DNA of 64,000 bases from Ceratopteris richardii (Eukaryota > Streptophyta > Polypodiopsida > Polypodiales > Pteridaceae). Below, piece after piece: positions 30,755 to 42,500 of the stretch (position 1 is the stretch's first letter; each line of letters starts with the position of its first letter). Made by a program: the position numbers and the translations under genes. The notes under the pieces are model-generated. The model saw only the letters and a program-made list of their open reading frames with translations, was not told the origin of the DNA and did no database searches. The stretch is taken from contig CM035413.1 of assembly GCA_020310875.1 (NCBI GenBank), positions 166,868,996 through 166,932,995 of the forward strand, given 5' to 3'.

Positions 30755-31801
30755 TCTGGAGAAAATATAACATAACCAAAAAGAAAACTCCACCCACATG
30801 AGTCACAAGAAACATAAAAGAAATCACATTTGTCTTGAGGTGTAATGAAAAAGCAAAAAATAAAATCTCAGATGAATCCTGACTTCCTTATTTGTATCAG
30901 AGATATAACTCAATTGAAGTGAGCATCACATGTGTAGCAAGATGTCTAGTGCCCTCTTCCCTTCTCTCTTTTTTTTTTTAATAATAAAAAGAAAAAATGA
31001 ATGAATTTTTATGAAAATTTAGATTTTTATAGGAAAAATAATTGAACAATGACTAAAAGAATAGTGACTGCTTTAATCCTTCCAAAATATAACCTATATC
31101 TTGCTCGTGCTATATATCTTATGTAAACAAAAGAGTTGTTATTTTTTCTCTCTTTTTCTTTCTCTTTTTTTTTAATAATAATCTCCACTTTTCTCTCTTC
31201 CCCTGCTATTTCTTTTCCTAGAAAAAGGATGAGGTAAAATAAATGGAAATAATTTCCAGGATGTCATAATTGCTTTCTGATGAAATTATGAATTGTTTAA
31301 TAAGAATCCAAAGTGTGTGTCTGATGACCATTTTGCCCTTTCCTTCATTTGTGACTCATCATGCTTTTGCACTATTTTTGTATCTTGATCCTTATTTTCT
31401 TTCCATTGAAGCAGATCTGATTTTTTTACAAAAATACTTAATTCCTATTGATTCCTTTTTTGGAGTATAAAAATCTTCTTTTAACACACAGTACTTGGAT
31501 GTCTTTGGTTTCCACATCCACTTAGTGTTGCTACATTTTGTTGATAAGTAGTGCTTGGACTTTCTAGGTCTCCACATCCTTTCAGCCTTGATATCTCGAT
31601 GTCTCTGAGTATTCCACACTTTCCACCTTTCTTCTGTCCTTTCAACACCTTTGTTTTCTTCAACTTTCTCTTGTTTTTTATTGAAATAGATTTGGTCATG
31701 AAGAAGTGTTGTTTGTGGTTTCTTTGTAGCTTCTAGTGGAAAAGTAAATCCCTCTAGATCTGAGTCATAGATATCCTATTGATTTTCTTGTTCTTCATCA
31801 C
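30755..31801 (-). other. Spacer between pol and accessory ORF of G2, with W-x-P-K motif remnant
   Basis: Mostly AT-rich and non-coding. On the minus strand at about 31619-31490 a short frame has MWRPRKSKHY and MWKPKTSKYC, spaced about 20 residues apart and resembling the W-x-P-K tail of G1, so the end of the polyprotein probably reached here before stops arose. Two T-rich tracts lie near 30968 and 31160. Confidence 0.5.
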
Positions 31802-32515
31802 TCAATAAAAAAAAAACCTTTTGTCATTTATTGTCAATTTAAGCTTCATATTTTCAAAATCCAAAATTACTTTACCTTGCCTGAGCCATGGTTGTCCCAA
31901 AATCAATTTCTCAGTCATCATATGATCAGGCCATTCTTCACAATCTATTTTCATATATTCTTTATTGAACTTAACTTTAATAGATGGTGAAGACAAGCTT
32001 TGTCTAATCTGTCCTTCCAGTGTTTTGATAAATGTTTTACTCTCAGTCCTTTTTAAGTTAAACTTTTCCAACAAAACTGAACTGATCAAATTAACTTGTG
32101 CAGCGGAATCTATCAAAACCTTGATTTTCTCATTATGAAGGTTCATTATTATAACAGGCAAATGCTCTCTCACTCTTAAAGGTGTTTCACACAAAAGGAC
32201 TTCTCTAATCTCCTTGATTTTTCTTATCCTTTCCTTTGCCTCCTGTTGAGCCTCATTCCTAATTTTTTCCTCTTCTTTTTTCTTGTTTTGAGCTTGATGT
32301 ATTCTCCTCCATTCAGAAACAGTTAATGGAAGATCATACCTTTTTATCCTGCATCCACTTATGAAGTTTGGCATGATTTCTCCATCTATATTAGCTAATT
32401 CGATAGCTCCACTGATACTGATTTGGTTGATAATATAAGGCCCATGCCCCTTCTTCTGAAATTTTTTCTGATGTTCCTTTACTGTATATGCCAAAACTAG
32501 ATCTCCTACTTGCAA
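31802..32515 (-). pseudogene. G2 pol: integrase tail and second retropepsin-like domain
   Basis: The first ~100 residues match the end of G1 integrase (GDLVLAYTVKEH, GPYIIN, NFISGCRIKRY) and a basic E/K-rich helix. Then comes a retropepsin-like domain: VLIDSAAQVNLIS, with Ala in place of the usual Gly after Asp-Ser, and KLILGQPWLRQGKVILDF. It is the counterpart of the domain at 5850-6190. This stretch is in phase with the integrase frame, separated by a stop near 32550. Confidence 0.8.
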
Positions 32516-32551
32516 ATCTTTTTCTTTAATATGAACATCATGATAAGCTTT

Positions 32552-33241
32552 CTACCTTCTCTTGTCTGCATATATGCTCATGATTGCTTGAATTCTGGTA
32601 GTTCCAAGTTTTTCCAATTCCACCACTCTCTCATATACTTCATGTCCAGTCCATTTGTATTGATTTCCCACTTTTAATGTTGGAATGAGAAATTCTAAGG
32701 GCAAAACTACATTTTGTCCATATACCAAATTAAATGGTGTTGTTCCAATTGTAGTTTTGTATGCCACTCTATAAGCCCATAAGACATGATTAAGTTGCAA
32801 ATCCCAATCATTCCTATTTGTATTTACCAATTTTGTCAAAACATTGCAAAGTATCTTATTAGTACTTTCTGCTAATCCATTGGCTTGTGGATGATAAGGG
32901 GCTGACTTCCTATGGCTAATCATGAAATACTCAATTATGTTTTCTATTACTTGGTTCAAAAAATGAGAACCCCTATCACTTACCAATTCAATTGGTAATC
33001 CAAATCTGGTGATAATATTTTCATAAAGAAATTTTGCAGTGGTCTGAGCATCATTCCTTTTTGTAGCCCTGGCCTTTGCCCATTTGGTCAAGTAATCTGT
33101 GGCTACTAGTATGTATTCAGCATGGGATTGTTTTGCTGGAGGATGTATAGGTCCAATGAAATACAACCCCCATTTACTAAATGCTCTTGCTAAATGAAGT
33201 GGCACTAATGGCATATTATCTCTTCTATTTGGTTGGCTCAC
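32552..33241 (-). pseudogene. G2 pol: integrase catalytic core
   Basis: Core sequence from WGLYFIGPIHPP through ATDYLTKW, the SDRG aspartate and the AESTNK glutamate to VYGQNVVLPLEF. The first catalytic Asp, present in G1 as GIDFVG, is Tyr here (GLYFIG), so the enzyme could not act even if the frame were whole. It follows the zinc module after a frameshift near 33241. Confidence 0.88.
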
Positions 33242-34015
33242 TCTTTGGCAAATGTCACATATGTTCTTGCATTAGGAAATAGAGTTTTCCACCAAAAACC
33301 AGAATATAATATGAGTTTAGGAGTCCTTTCACTTGAAAAATGTCCTCCTGCCACTCCAGAATGTGCCATTTCTAACATTTCCATATACTTATTTTTAGGA
33401 ACATAGATTCTTAAATATCCATCCATCCCTTTCTTGTACAATTGATCTCCTATCAGTTGATACTCTTGAGAAATCATTTGTAAATTCCTTGAGTTTGCAC
33501 TAGCTCTTATTGGCTCTCCTTTCTTATTTCTTCTTAACTCCTCAATTATATTTGCACTCCAATCTGGATTTTTCTGAAACCAATACAAAGTTTTCTGAAT
33601 TCTACAAGGATTGGCATTCCCAGCAGTTGGAAACATATTTTTTTACATCCTGAATCTAATTAGGCCAATGTACTCCCATCCTATTGAGATTGTTTAGGGT
33701 GACTATCATGGAAGCATGAGTACAAGGATTCCAACAATGAGCTCTTCTTAAATACTCCTGCTACTCATCTTCTGGAGTACAATATTCCAATATACCCGTA
33801 TGATTAAGATGATACAAATGTCCAGCTAGTAGTACAAAATTCCTACTTTGTAATACCAGATGTGTGTTGTTTCCAAATGTTCTACAAGGTCCCATGGTTA
33901 GCAAAGGTACTAAAGTCATGGCCCATTCAGTAATACTTTCTATTTTGAATAGATATGCATCTGGTAAGTCATCTTCTAAAGGTGAACTTGGCTCTCTGGT
34001 TTGGATTCTAGACAA
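33238..34015 (-). pseudogene. G2 pol: duplicated pre-integrase/HHCC zinc modules
   Basis: Two modules precede the core, as in G1. The first (about 33850-33640) has LLAGHLYHLNHTGIL, an H-x6-H pair and a CWEC pair, and contains stops. The second (about 33480-33240) has LIGDQLYKKGMDGYL, AHSGVAGGH and a Cys pair near the join. The pieces lie in two phases because of small indels near 33640 and 33241. Normal gypsy integrases have one such module. Confidence 0.75.
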
Positions 34016-34042
34016 ATGGTCTGCTCTTAAATGATTTTTTCC

Positions 34043-35080
34043 TTATCTGACCACTACCTCAAATTCAAATTCCATTAGTAGGAGGAACCATCTGACTATC
34101 ATACCTGTGTGACATGGTTTGTTTACCAAGTAGAGTAAAGCTTGGTGATCCACAAAGAATTTAAATTTTTTTGCTAAAAGATAGTGTCTATATTTTTTTA
34201 CAGCAAATATCATTCCCAACCCTTCCTTTTCAATGGCTGTATAATTTTTTTCTCCTGAATTCAATTGCCTACTAGCATAAGCAATTGGAATTTCTAATTT
34301 GCTCCCTTCTATTGGCTGTGCTAACACACATCCCAAAGCATAATTTGAAGCATCCACATGGACATGAAAAATTTTATTCCATTGTGGGGTTTTCAGAATT
34401 GGTGCTGTTACCAAACAAGTTTTTAAAGTCTCAAAGGCTTGGTCACATTCTTTGGTCCACTCAAATTTTGTGATCAATGCATACAGAGGTTTTGTAATGT
34501 CTGCAAACTTGTGTACAAATTTTCTATAATACCCACAATGTCCCATGAAAGTTTGAAGTTCTTTCACATTTGTTGGTCTTGGAAGTTCCACTATGGCCTT
34601 AATTTTTCTTTCATCAATTGAAATTCCATTTCTAGAAACTATGTGACCTAACATTCTCCCTTGCCTCACAAAAAACACACATTTCTCTGGATTTAAACAT
34701 ACTCTGTATGTTCTACATTTTTTGAATATATTTTCGAGATCCTTCAAATGATCTTGTATTTTTAATGAAAAAGTGCAAAGATCATCCACATAAATTTCCA
34801 TTATATTTCTAAGGAATTCTTTGAATATGTGACACATCAGTCTTTGAAAAAATGTTGGGGCATTAGTTAAACCAAAGGGCATAACCCTAAAGGCATAGAT
34901 TCCCCATTCTGTAGAAAAGGTGGTTTTATGTTGGTCTTCCAAAGCTATTGGTACCTGATTATATCCTGAAAAACCATCCAAAAAACTATAGACCTCTTTA
35001 CCTGCAACTCTTTCCAAAAGATGGTCTGTTATGGGTAATGGATAGCTATCCCTTATAGTTGCAGCATTAAATTTTTTCAA
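34043..35080 (-). pseudogene. G2 pol: reverse transcriptase and RNase H
   Basis: Open for 345 codons. RT motifs FLDGFSGYNQVP, FRVMPFGLTNAP and IYVDDLCTF, then FMGHCGYYRKFVHKF, and RNase H from HVHVDASNYALGC through SRQLNSGEKNYT to FFVDHQALLYLVNKP. The start of the RT is in another phase (35125-35430) because of a one-base indel near 35230. Sequence is close to G1 over this region, so both belong to one lineage. Confidence 0.9.
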
Positions 35081-35124
35081 GTTAATACATACCCTGAGTT
35101 TCCCATTCTTTTTAGGTACAAAAA

Positions 35125-35430
35125 CTATAGGAGATATCCATTCTGTATACTCAATCTCATAGATGAAATTGGCAGCCAGCAGCTTGTCAATTTCTTCCTT
35201 AATTTTAGCAGAGTATTTGTCATTAATGTATAGTGTCTTTGTTTGCTAGGTTTTGCAGGAATCTTATGTTCACAGATTTTAGGGTCAATTCCTTTCAAAT
35301 CTTTATAACTGTAAGCAAACACATCTCTATATGTTTTTGCTAGTTTTCTCAATGCTTCCTCCTCTTGATTTGTCATGTCATCAGCTATTACAATTTGTTT
35401 CTCTTCTCCCTCTTCTTGAGTGATCATCAC
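35125..35430 (-). pseudogene. G2 pol: linker and first RT motif
   Basis: Carries YRDVFAYSYKDLKGIDPKICEHKIP, the entry to the RT found in G1 as YRDVFAWHYRDLKGVDP. After KPSKQRHYT the phase is lost, and the correct continuation (SPIVFVPKKNGKLRVC) is in the next frame. Between 35430 and 35722 an acidic linker continues with two stops. Confidence 0.8.
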
Positions 35431-35721
35431 CTTCTTAGTTTGTTCCTCATTGTCATATGCCTCCCCCTTTTTCTTCTCTCTTTTTGGTTTTATTTTTAGA
35501 AGTAACCTGTCTTATACTTCATAGGTCTTGAAGTTTGTAGGTACATCAAATTGTTGATCTTCTTTCTTTATTTTTTTATTTTTTTCAATTTCTTGATCTT
35601 TTTCTATTTTTTTGTGTTTAATTTTCTTATATGTTTCTGAGATTTTGTCTTTTATAGCATCTGTAGCTTCCACTTCTTCTAGGTATTGTGTTTTTCCAGT
35701 TTTTAATATTATTCCTTCTGC

Positions 35722-36650
35722 CTAGTCTTCCTCTGTTTTTGACACCTTTATCATTTGTATTCCTATGTGAAAGATATCATATTCTTCTTCATTTTGAAAT
35801 CTCACTCCCACATATTCATCATTGGCCAAATCCATTGTGGTCAAAATTTGATTCCAACCATAAGGCTCAAATTCTTCATCTTTAAATTTCTGTGGTATGT
35901 AGCTTTCATCTTCTAATATCCTTTCTCCAAAAAAATCTCCTTTTCTTAACATCCTTTTTTTATCTGTGAGATTCCTTATCACATTATATTTCCAAATTGA
36001 TGGTTTTGTCTCATTCTGATCTTCACTCCCTGATTCTTCACTTAATTCTTGATTTTGATGTACTTTGAACCATTCCTGAGGGGACATATCACAATATTGA
36101 CCATTTCTTAAGTTTACTGTAGTTATCCTTCCTTTGCTTTGAAGATATAGGCAATCATTACCCCAATCTTGCACAATTTGCATTTGTCTCATAAATGGTC
36201 TTCCTAGGATAATTCCATATGAAGTGGATTGTGGGAATTCAACTATGGCAAAAGTATTCTCTACCTCTATTCCACATATTTCCACAATCACTTTTTCCCA
36301 TATTCCTAGGGGTTTTTCTATGTGTCCGTCTGCAAGTTGTAATGTCATTTTAGTGGGTATTAACTCATTTTTTCCCCATTTCTCCCAGGTTTGTTTAGTC
36401 ATGATAGCCACTCCTGATCCACTGACTAATATGGCCTTGGCATGATTCTCACCAAATTGTATTCTCAGAGTTGAGTTTCCTTCTTCTCCTTCACAATATC
36501 CTCCTACTTTATCAATAAGTATGAACAAAAACTCTTCCAATTCTTGTTGTTGTGGATCTAGGTTCTTTGACTTTGTTTCCCAATTTTTTATAGTGTTGTA
36601 AGTGAGGATTTTGTTTTACTATCTCCTCCATTGTGATGTGATATAAAATT
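35722..36650 (-). pseudogene. G2 pol: first retropepsin domain and flanks
   Basis: Matches the first protease region of G1 from the EEIVKQNP phrase near 36640 through the acid region after ILGRPFMRQMQIVQDWG. The active-site triplet, DSG in G1, reads VSG here (ILVSGSGVAI), so the catalytic Asp is gone. No capsid or zinc knuckle is found upstream, in contrast to G1. Confidence 0.85.
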
Positions 36651-37390
36651 GTACAGTGTTTGTCTAGATTGATTTGGAAGGTTATTTGTGAAATATCTTC
36701 CTGATCAAAATGTTTCTTGGTTTCTCTTAGTCTTTTGAACCCTAAATCAAGGTAAACACTTCACTTAGGGTTTTCTTGTTTCAAGATCCATTGATCTTTT
36801 GTTTCATGATTGGTTATACTCTTTTATAATTGCCATCTAATCAGTTAGGAAGTAGATCTTTTCAAGAAAATATGTGCTTAAGAAGTACAAATGTCAATTC
36901 ATGCAAAGATAAACTCAAACACCTTTTTTTTCCAAGAGGCAAATAAATCTTTTCTCAAGATTATTGTTTTACCTTGGATAAACAAATGGATCTATCGATT
37001 TGCACATAGCTACTTTACTTGACTTTCCTCATTGCAATCATGTCATCTTTTCCAAGATTATCAAATTTGCTTGGTACTTAGTCAAAAAGCACTCTACATA
37101 TGCAAAGATAGTCACATTTTACCTTCCCTTCAAAAATCTTGATTTAATTTTTTCCACACACCTGCACTTTACTTAAAAGGTATGAGCAACTATCAATTTG
37201 CAAGAATTTCACAACTTCTTTATTCCAAAAGGTTAACTCATGCTTTCTTTTCCCAAAAGACAAGCAAAGAAACCTACCTTTTCATTTTTTCTTTCTTGAT
37301 TATAGAGTAGTACCTTTTCAATGTGTTCAAATACCATCAACAATGGAAGATCCAGCAAGCTCCAAGACTTCAATGAAGCTTTTGCTTTGT
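36651..37390 (-). other. G2 leader: no gag found
   Basis: About 740 bases between primer site and the protease region, where gag would be expected. No capsid-like frame or zinc knuckle is visible in any phase; only short random frames occur. Confidence 0.6.
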
Positions 37391-37408
37391 TCCCCGGCAA
37401 CGGCACCA
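37391..37408 (-). other. Primer binding site of G2 (tRNA-Asp type)
   Basis: The minus strand reads TGGTGCCGTTGCCGGGGA, one base different from the TGGCGCCGTTGCCGGGGA site known from Athila-type gypsy elements. Five T separate it from the LTR end at 37414. Confidence 0.85.
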
Positions 37409-37413
37409 AAAAA

Positions 37414-38152
37414 TGTTTATTGTTAACCTTTGGAGTTGTCCTCTCCAATCATTATAGCACAAAGGATCAACTACACATCTTTAAATTGTCAATCCGGTAA
37501 GTATGCGAAGACCACAATCCCTTCTAGTTAATGGAATCCAAGGATAAGGGTTTTCAATGATCTTTGTGCCTAAAATGTGCCATTTCCACAATAGAATGCA
37601 ATTATGAAGTCAAATTTCAAAAATAGTACCTGTATCACACAGACGAGACAATCACGATTCTGTGAAAACTGATAATTTCCATTTCCAGCTTTGTTCTTCT
37701 ACACTTTCTTACTCAATACACTGAGAATCACCTCTCTTCATACACCATACTCAGAAATACACAACTGAAGCTTACAAATTCCATGGATCACACAAATAAT
37801 AGACTCAACAAATCAAGAGAAAGAACATGAAAGGAGAAAACACCATTTTCTGCAAGAGAGCTCTTCACATTACTTGGATAGCAAAAATAATACAACAAAC
37901 CCTCTCAAAATAGAGGAAATTATCTTTTATACTTTTTCAAGTGTCCCTTTTCACACTTGAATTTTGGTCCTTTTCCCTTCTAATCTAAAAATATGCTATC
38001 AAAGAGCTTCCAAAAATTCTAGAAAAAATACATATGATTCTAATTTACATGAGGAAGACTCTTCCTAAATTTTACATAATTTGTATAAATATTTCTACAA
38101 ATTTTTGACATTTTACAAATAATTTCCTTTCAAAAAACTGCTTCTTCTAACA
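37414..38152 (-). repeat. 5' LTR of G2 (739 bp)
   Basis: Starts TGTTAGAAG at 38152 and ends CAATAAACA at 37414 on the minus strand. TATA box GTATAAAA at about 37932-37925. Compared with the left LTR it lacks 82 bases near 37552. Confidence 0.92.
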
Positions 38153-38157
38153 TCAGT
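38153..38157. repeat. G2 target-site duplication, right (TCAGT)
   Basis: Matches 26085-26089. Confidence 0.85.
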
Positions 38158-38448
38158 CACAAGTCCCAGGATTCAGTTTCTGATTTTGTTTAGTGTATCT
38201 ACATGACGTAGCAAAAATACATTGAGAAACCTTTCGTAAGGTAAATGCAAATATGTGGATCCTAGTGTATGTTTACAGATTTGAGAAGATAGGAGATAGC
38301 AGGTTCAGAGTCAGTTCATGCTACATATGTTGTCAAGTAGTGATTGCTTGATGTGTACACTATTGGATATCTAGTTTGCATATTTTCTCAGTTATTATGG
38401 TTCATATTCAGCAAGTTTAGTTTTTTTTTTTGAAGTTTGAAGAAAGTT

Positions 38449-38453
38449 AAATT
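38449..38453. repeat. Tandem copia target-site duplication, left (AAATT)
   Basis: AAATT directly before the first LTR; repeated at 50020-50024. Confidence 0.85.
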
Positions 38454-39511
38454 TGTTGGGAAAGATGGATGGATGATCCAAGAGATTGAGTAGGTACTGC
38501 TAAAACCTGCTTTGTACCAGCCCCCTTTAGCTTCAGACTTGATTAGTAGACTCCCTTAGCTTTCCAATGACACCAAGAAATGGCCTATGTCCTTTGGAAA
38601 TGATGTGTGCAATGATTGAATCAAAACAGATAACTTTGGAAGTTACAAACTCAAGAAAACCTTCTATTTTGGTCTTGACACCTACTGAATGTTTTGCTCA
38701 GAGTGACCAGCACAATAGCAATTGATAAAGTTCCTTCTAGGGGTATTCAATTAGCTTAGTAAGCTACCATTTGCAAGTGGAATGATGTAAAATAATGAAC
38801 TATGCTAAGAGAAATTAATTTAGCAAGATTTGGTATACCCCCGACTTTTTAGGATTGTAGCAGAGATAGACCAGTGAGCACCTCGACGACGATCTCTCTG
38901 AATTGGCTGAATGAAATCACTTCAAACTTTGTCAGCACGTAATTGCCTTTGAGCTGAATCCAACAAGCTTTGAATCACTGAAGTTGGAGTAGTATTGACT
39001 GAGATATGCCCTTGACAAGTTGACAGACTTTTGAGTAGACTAGTAGAGAACACAGAGATGAATGATATAAATGTATCTATTAGTTAACACTTGTGTACAA
39101 TCCCATTGGCATGACAAGCATTGCCTAATGGTGTAGAGAGGTGTAGACTATGATGTAGTACTCACACACACTCAATGACAGTAGAATGAAGCTCGGGAGT
39201 GATGTCTCTCACCGTGACTTTTCAAGTTCACCTTTTATATGGAATATGTAAGAATTTGAATTCAAATTCAAATTCTTGGCTCCTTCTAATCAAGCTTCTA
39301 AGAACTTGGAGATATTCTCTCAATCAAGTGAACTAACTTTTCCACGAATCATTTGGGTAGGTGATTACAAAAGATTCTAAGTCAAATTGACTTTTACAAT
39401 GAGGTAAAGTGGTAAGTAATCACTAGCATGTGTTCCTATGGTTCTTCATGCATGTAGAGTCTTCATGATATCTTCCAAGCCAAATGTGTAGGCTTGTGAT
39501 TTACACCAACA
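38454..39511 (-). repeat. Copia LTR 1 (3' LTR of A)
   Basis: On the minus strand starts TGTTGGTGTAAATC and ends CTTTCCCAACA. TATA box CCATATAAAAGG at about 39243-39232; a near-perfect palindrome of 28 bases (AAGAATTTGAATT...AAATTCTT) lies just upstream of it at about 39250-39278. Next to it at 39512 is the polypurine tract GGCTTGAGGGGGAGC. Confidence 0.95.
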
Positions 39512-39570
39512 GCTCCCCCTCAAGCCAAACATTTTGGCGTAAGTCTTCATCTTCAATCTTCAAGTACATC

Positions 39571-42500
39571 CTACAATCCAATCATAGATTTGAACCTGCA
39601 AAGTTTGGTCCCATCCAAAGCTTTAGTCGGCAAATCTGCACATTGCATGTTGGTTGACACATAGGTCAGCTGAATGTCCTTGCTTAGCAACTTCTCCCTC
39701 ACATAATGATAATGAACTTCTATGTGTTTGGTCCTAGCATGATAGATAGGATTACCTGCAAGGTGAAGAGAACTTGTATTATCTCCAAAGATAATTGGAG
39801 GCCTAGTATATAAGCCCAATTCTGTATACAAAAGCTTAATCCAAATTGCTTCTTGAGTGGCATTAGCTAGCCCTCTATACTCTGCTTCTGTAGAAGACAA
39901 TGCAACAGTTGGTTGCTTCTTTGCAGACCATGAAATTGGTTTGTCACCTAAAAAAGAAATGTATCCTGAAGTGCTTCTCCTATCATCCTTGCATCTTGCC
40001 CAATCTGCATAGGAATAAACTTTTATATCAATATCTGAAGTGTAAGGAAAGTACAAACCATGGTTCTGTGTACCCTTGAGATACTTCAAGATTCTTTTGG
40101 CAGCCTCTAAGTGAGGTATCCTTGTCTTGTGCATAAATTGACTTAGCACACTAACTCCATATGCAATATCAATTTTTGTAAGAGTAGCATAGTTCAAGCT
40201 ACCTACCATACTTTGATAACCTGTAATGTCTTGGACTTCATCACCTTCATGGGCACTTAGCTTTAGGTTCACCTCCATTGGAGTGCTAGCTGCTTTAGCA
40301 TCCTGCAAGTGAAATTTCTTCAACATGTCTTGCACATACTTCTTCTGAGTAATGTATATTCCTGAATTAGTGTAAACTAATTCAAGTCCCAAAAAATACT
40401 TCAATAGCCCAAGATCATTGATCTTGAACTCCTTCATCATTTGGCTTTTGATGCTTCTGATTCCATTGACATCATTACCTGTAATGATGATGTCATCAAC
40501 ATAGACACAGAGATACATTACCTCTGAATTACTTCTCTTAATAAACAGAGAGGTGTCAGCCTTGATCATGACAAAACCTTGGTCTTGGAGGTATGTAGTT
40601 AGCCTGTAATTCCATGCCCTAGGTGCCTGCTTCAATCCATATAAAGCCTTCTTTAATTTGCAAACATAAGTTACCTTCTTAGGGTCGTCATAGCCAGGAG
40701 GTTGTGACATATAAACCTCTTCTGAGATCCATCCGTTCAAGAAAGCATTCTTGACATCCAATTGGTACATGTTCCAATTCTTTGATGCAGCCACACTCAC
40801 CAACACTCTGATTGTTGGCATCTTGGCCACAGGAGAAAATGTTTCTTCATAGTCAATGCCTTGGGTTTGTGCAAAACCTTTGGCTACCAATCTGGCCTTG
40901 TACCTGTTAATTGTGCCATTAGAATTTCTCTTCAATTTATAGATCCATCTGGATCCTATTACCTTCATGGAGTCCTTCTTGGGTACTAACTCCCATGTAT
41001 CACTCTCCTTGAGTGCTTCAATCTCCTCATCCATAGCTTCCTTCCATTTTGATTTTGTGATTGCTTCTTCATATGATCCTGGTTCTTCATTTAGCAAATC
41101 CTTTGCAAGATAAATTGAATGTTTAGTAACAAGAGATGTATCATACCCATATCTGATAGGTTTTTTGCTCTCTCTTTGAGACCTTCTGATTGATTGAGTT
41201 GAAGATTCTGGGATGTCCTCAACCTTCTTCATCTTCATTTTGCCTTTGGACTTCCATGCCTTGAACTCTTCAAGGTTGATTGTATCTTCATCATCTGAAC
41301 TTGAGTCTTCTTTGTGAGTTGGTTCCTCCTTTGTAAGTTTTGGAAATTCCTCTTCCAAATCATAGGGTAGTTTGACCTTCCTGCATTCATTCTCATACCA
41401 AGAATCATTCTCATCAAAGATCACATCTCTGCTTACCATAAATCCCTTATTGGTAGGGTTATAAAACCTGTCACCTTTTTTATTCAAATCATATCCAATG
41501 AAAATACATTTTTTAGCCTTTGGATCTAGCTTTCCTCTTACCTGTGAAGGAATGTGTACATATGCTACACATCCAAAAATTTTGCAGTGATCCAATGATG
41601 GTCTCTTACCATGCCATGCTTCATATGGTGTCATACCATCAAGTGACTTTGATGGTAACCTGTTTATGAGATAGGTGGCAGTAGAGACACTCTCTGCCCA
41701 TAGATAGTTAGGTAATTTCTTCTCATTAAGCATAGATCTAGCTGTCTCAACAATTAACCTATTTCTTCTTTCAGCTACCTCATTCTGTTCAGGAGAATAC
41801 CTTGTTGTTATTTCCCTTTTGATGCCTCTTTCCTACAAGAAGTCCTCAAATTCATTGGAGAAGTACTCATCTCCTCCATCTGACCTTAGCCTCTTCAAAT
41901 TCCTTCCTGTCTGATTTTCAACTAATGCAAGATATTTCTTAAAACAATTAAATACCTCATCCTTGTGCTTCATAAAGTATAATACAGTCCATCTGCTATA
42001 GTCATCAATAAAAGACACATAGTACCTTGAACCTGAAATTGAGGGGTCTTTGCTAGGTCCCCATACATTTGTGTGTACAAGCTCTAGATAGTCTTCATGC
42101 ATATATCCTTTCTTGGAGAAGGGTAACCTGTGAGACTTACCAAATTGACAAGCACCACACTTGTAAATCATATGTTGCTTGGATACATTAGGTATCCCAA
42201 GGACACATTGGTCCCTGCACATTTGCTCTAAGGTCCTTTCTCCTATGTGCCCTAATCTCTTGTGCCAAATCTCAAGCTCTGAAAGTGTTTGATCTTTATA
42301 ACTGTATAATGCAATGTTCTTTGTATCTTCCAACTCAAAAGTGAAAAGTCTACCTGATTTTTCTCCTTTAGCTATCCTTTTGAATCCATGTCTTGGGTCC
42401 TCCACAAATGCTCCATACAGATTGAGTCTGACCTGCAACCCTTTCTCTACAATCTGACCAACACTCATTAAGTTCTTTGTAATTTTAGGTACATAAAGTA

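Larger units (their letters stand above)
26090..38152 (-). mobile_element. Ty3/gypsy LTR retrotransposon G2, complete but rearranged, minus strand
   Basis: The 12,063-bp element is bounded by TG...CA ends and a 5-bp TCAGT duplication. Reading leftwards: 5' LTR (37414-38152), tRNA-Asp-type primer site, short leader without gag, protease-RT-RNase H-integrase-second protease (36650-31802), a spacer with W-x-P-K motifs, a long 3' accessory frame (30754 leftwards), then a 3' LTR that has been broken by inversion of 26327-27533. Pol is close to that of G1 (for example the shared ISGCR-K and DGFSGYNQV phrases). Nonsense codons and frameshifts make it inactive. Confidence 0.9.

Noticed and set aside
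30754..30799. Upstream Met at 30799 as start of the G2 accessory ORF
   Set aside because: The extra 15 residues (hydrophobic, W/F-rich) lie across the TTTTCTCCAG tract; the ATG at 30754 is more plausible, though a signal-anchor cannot be fully excluded.
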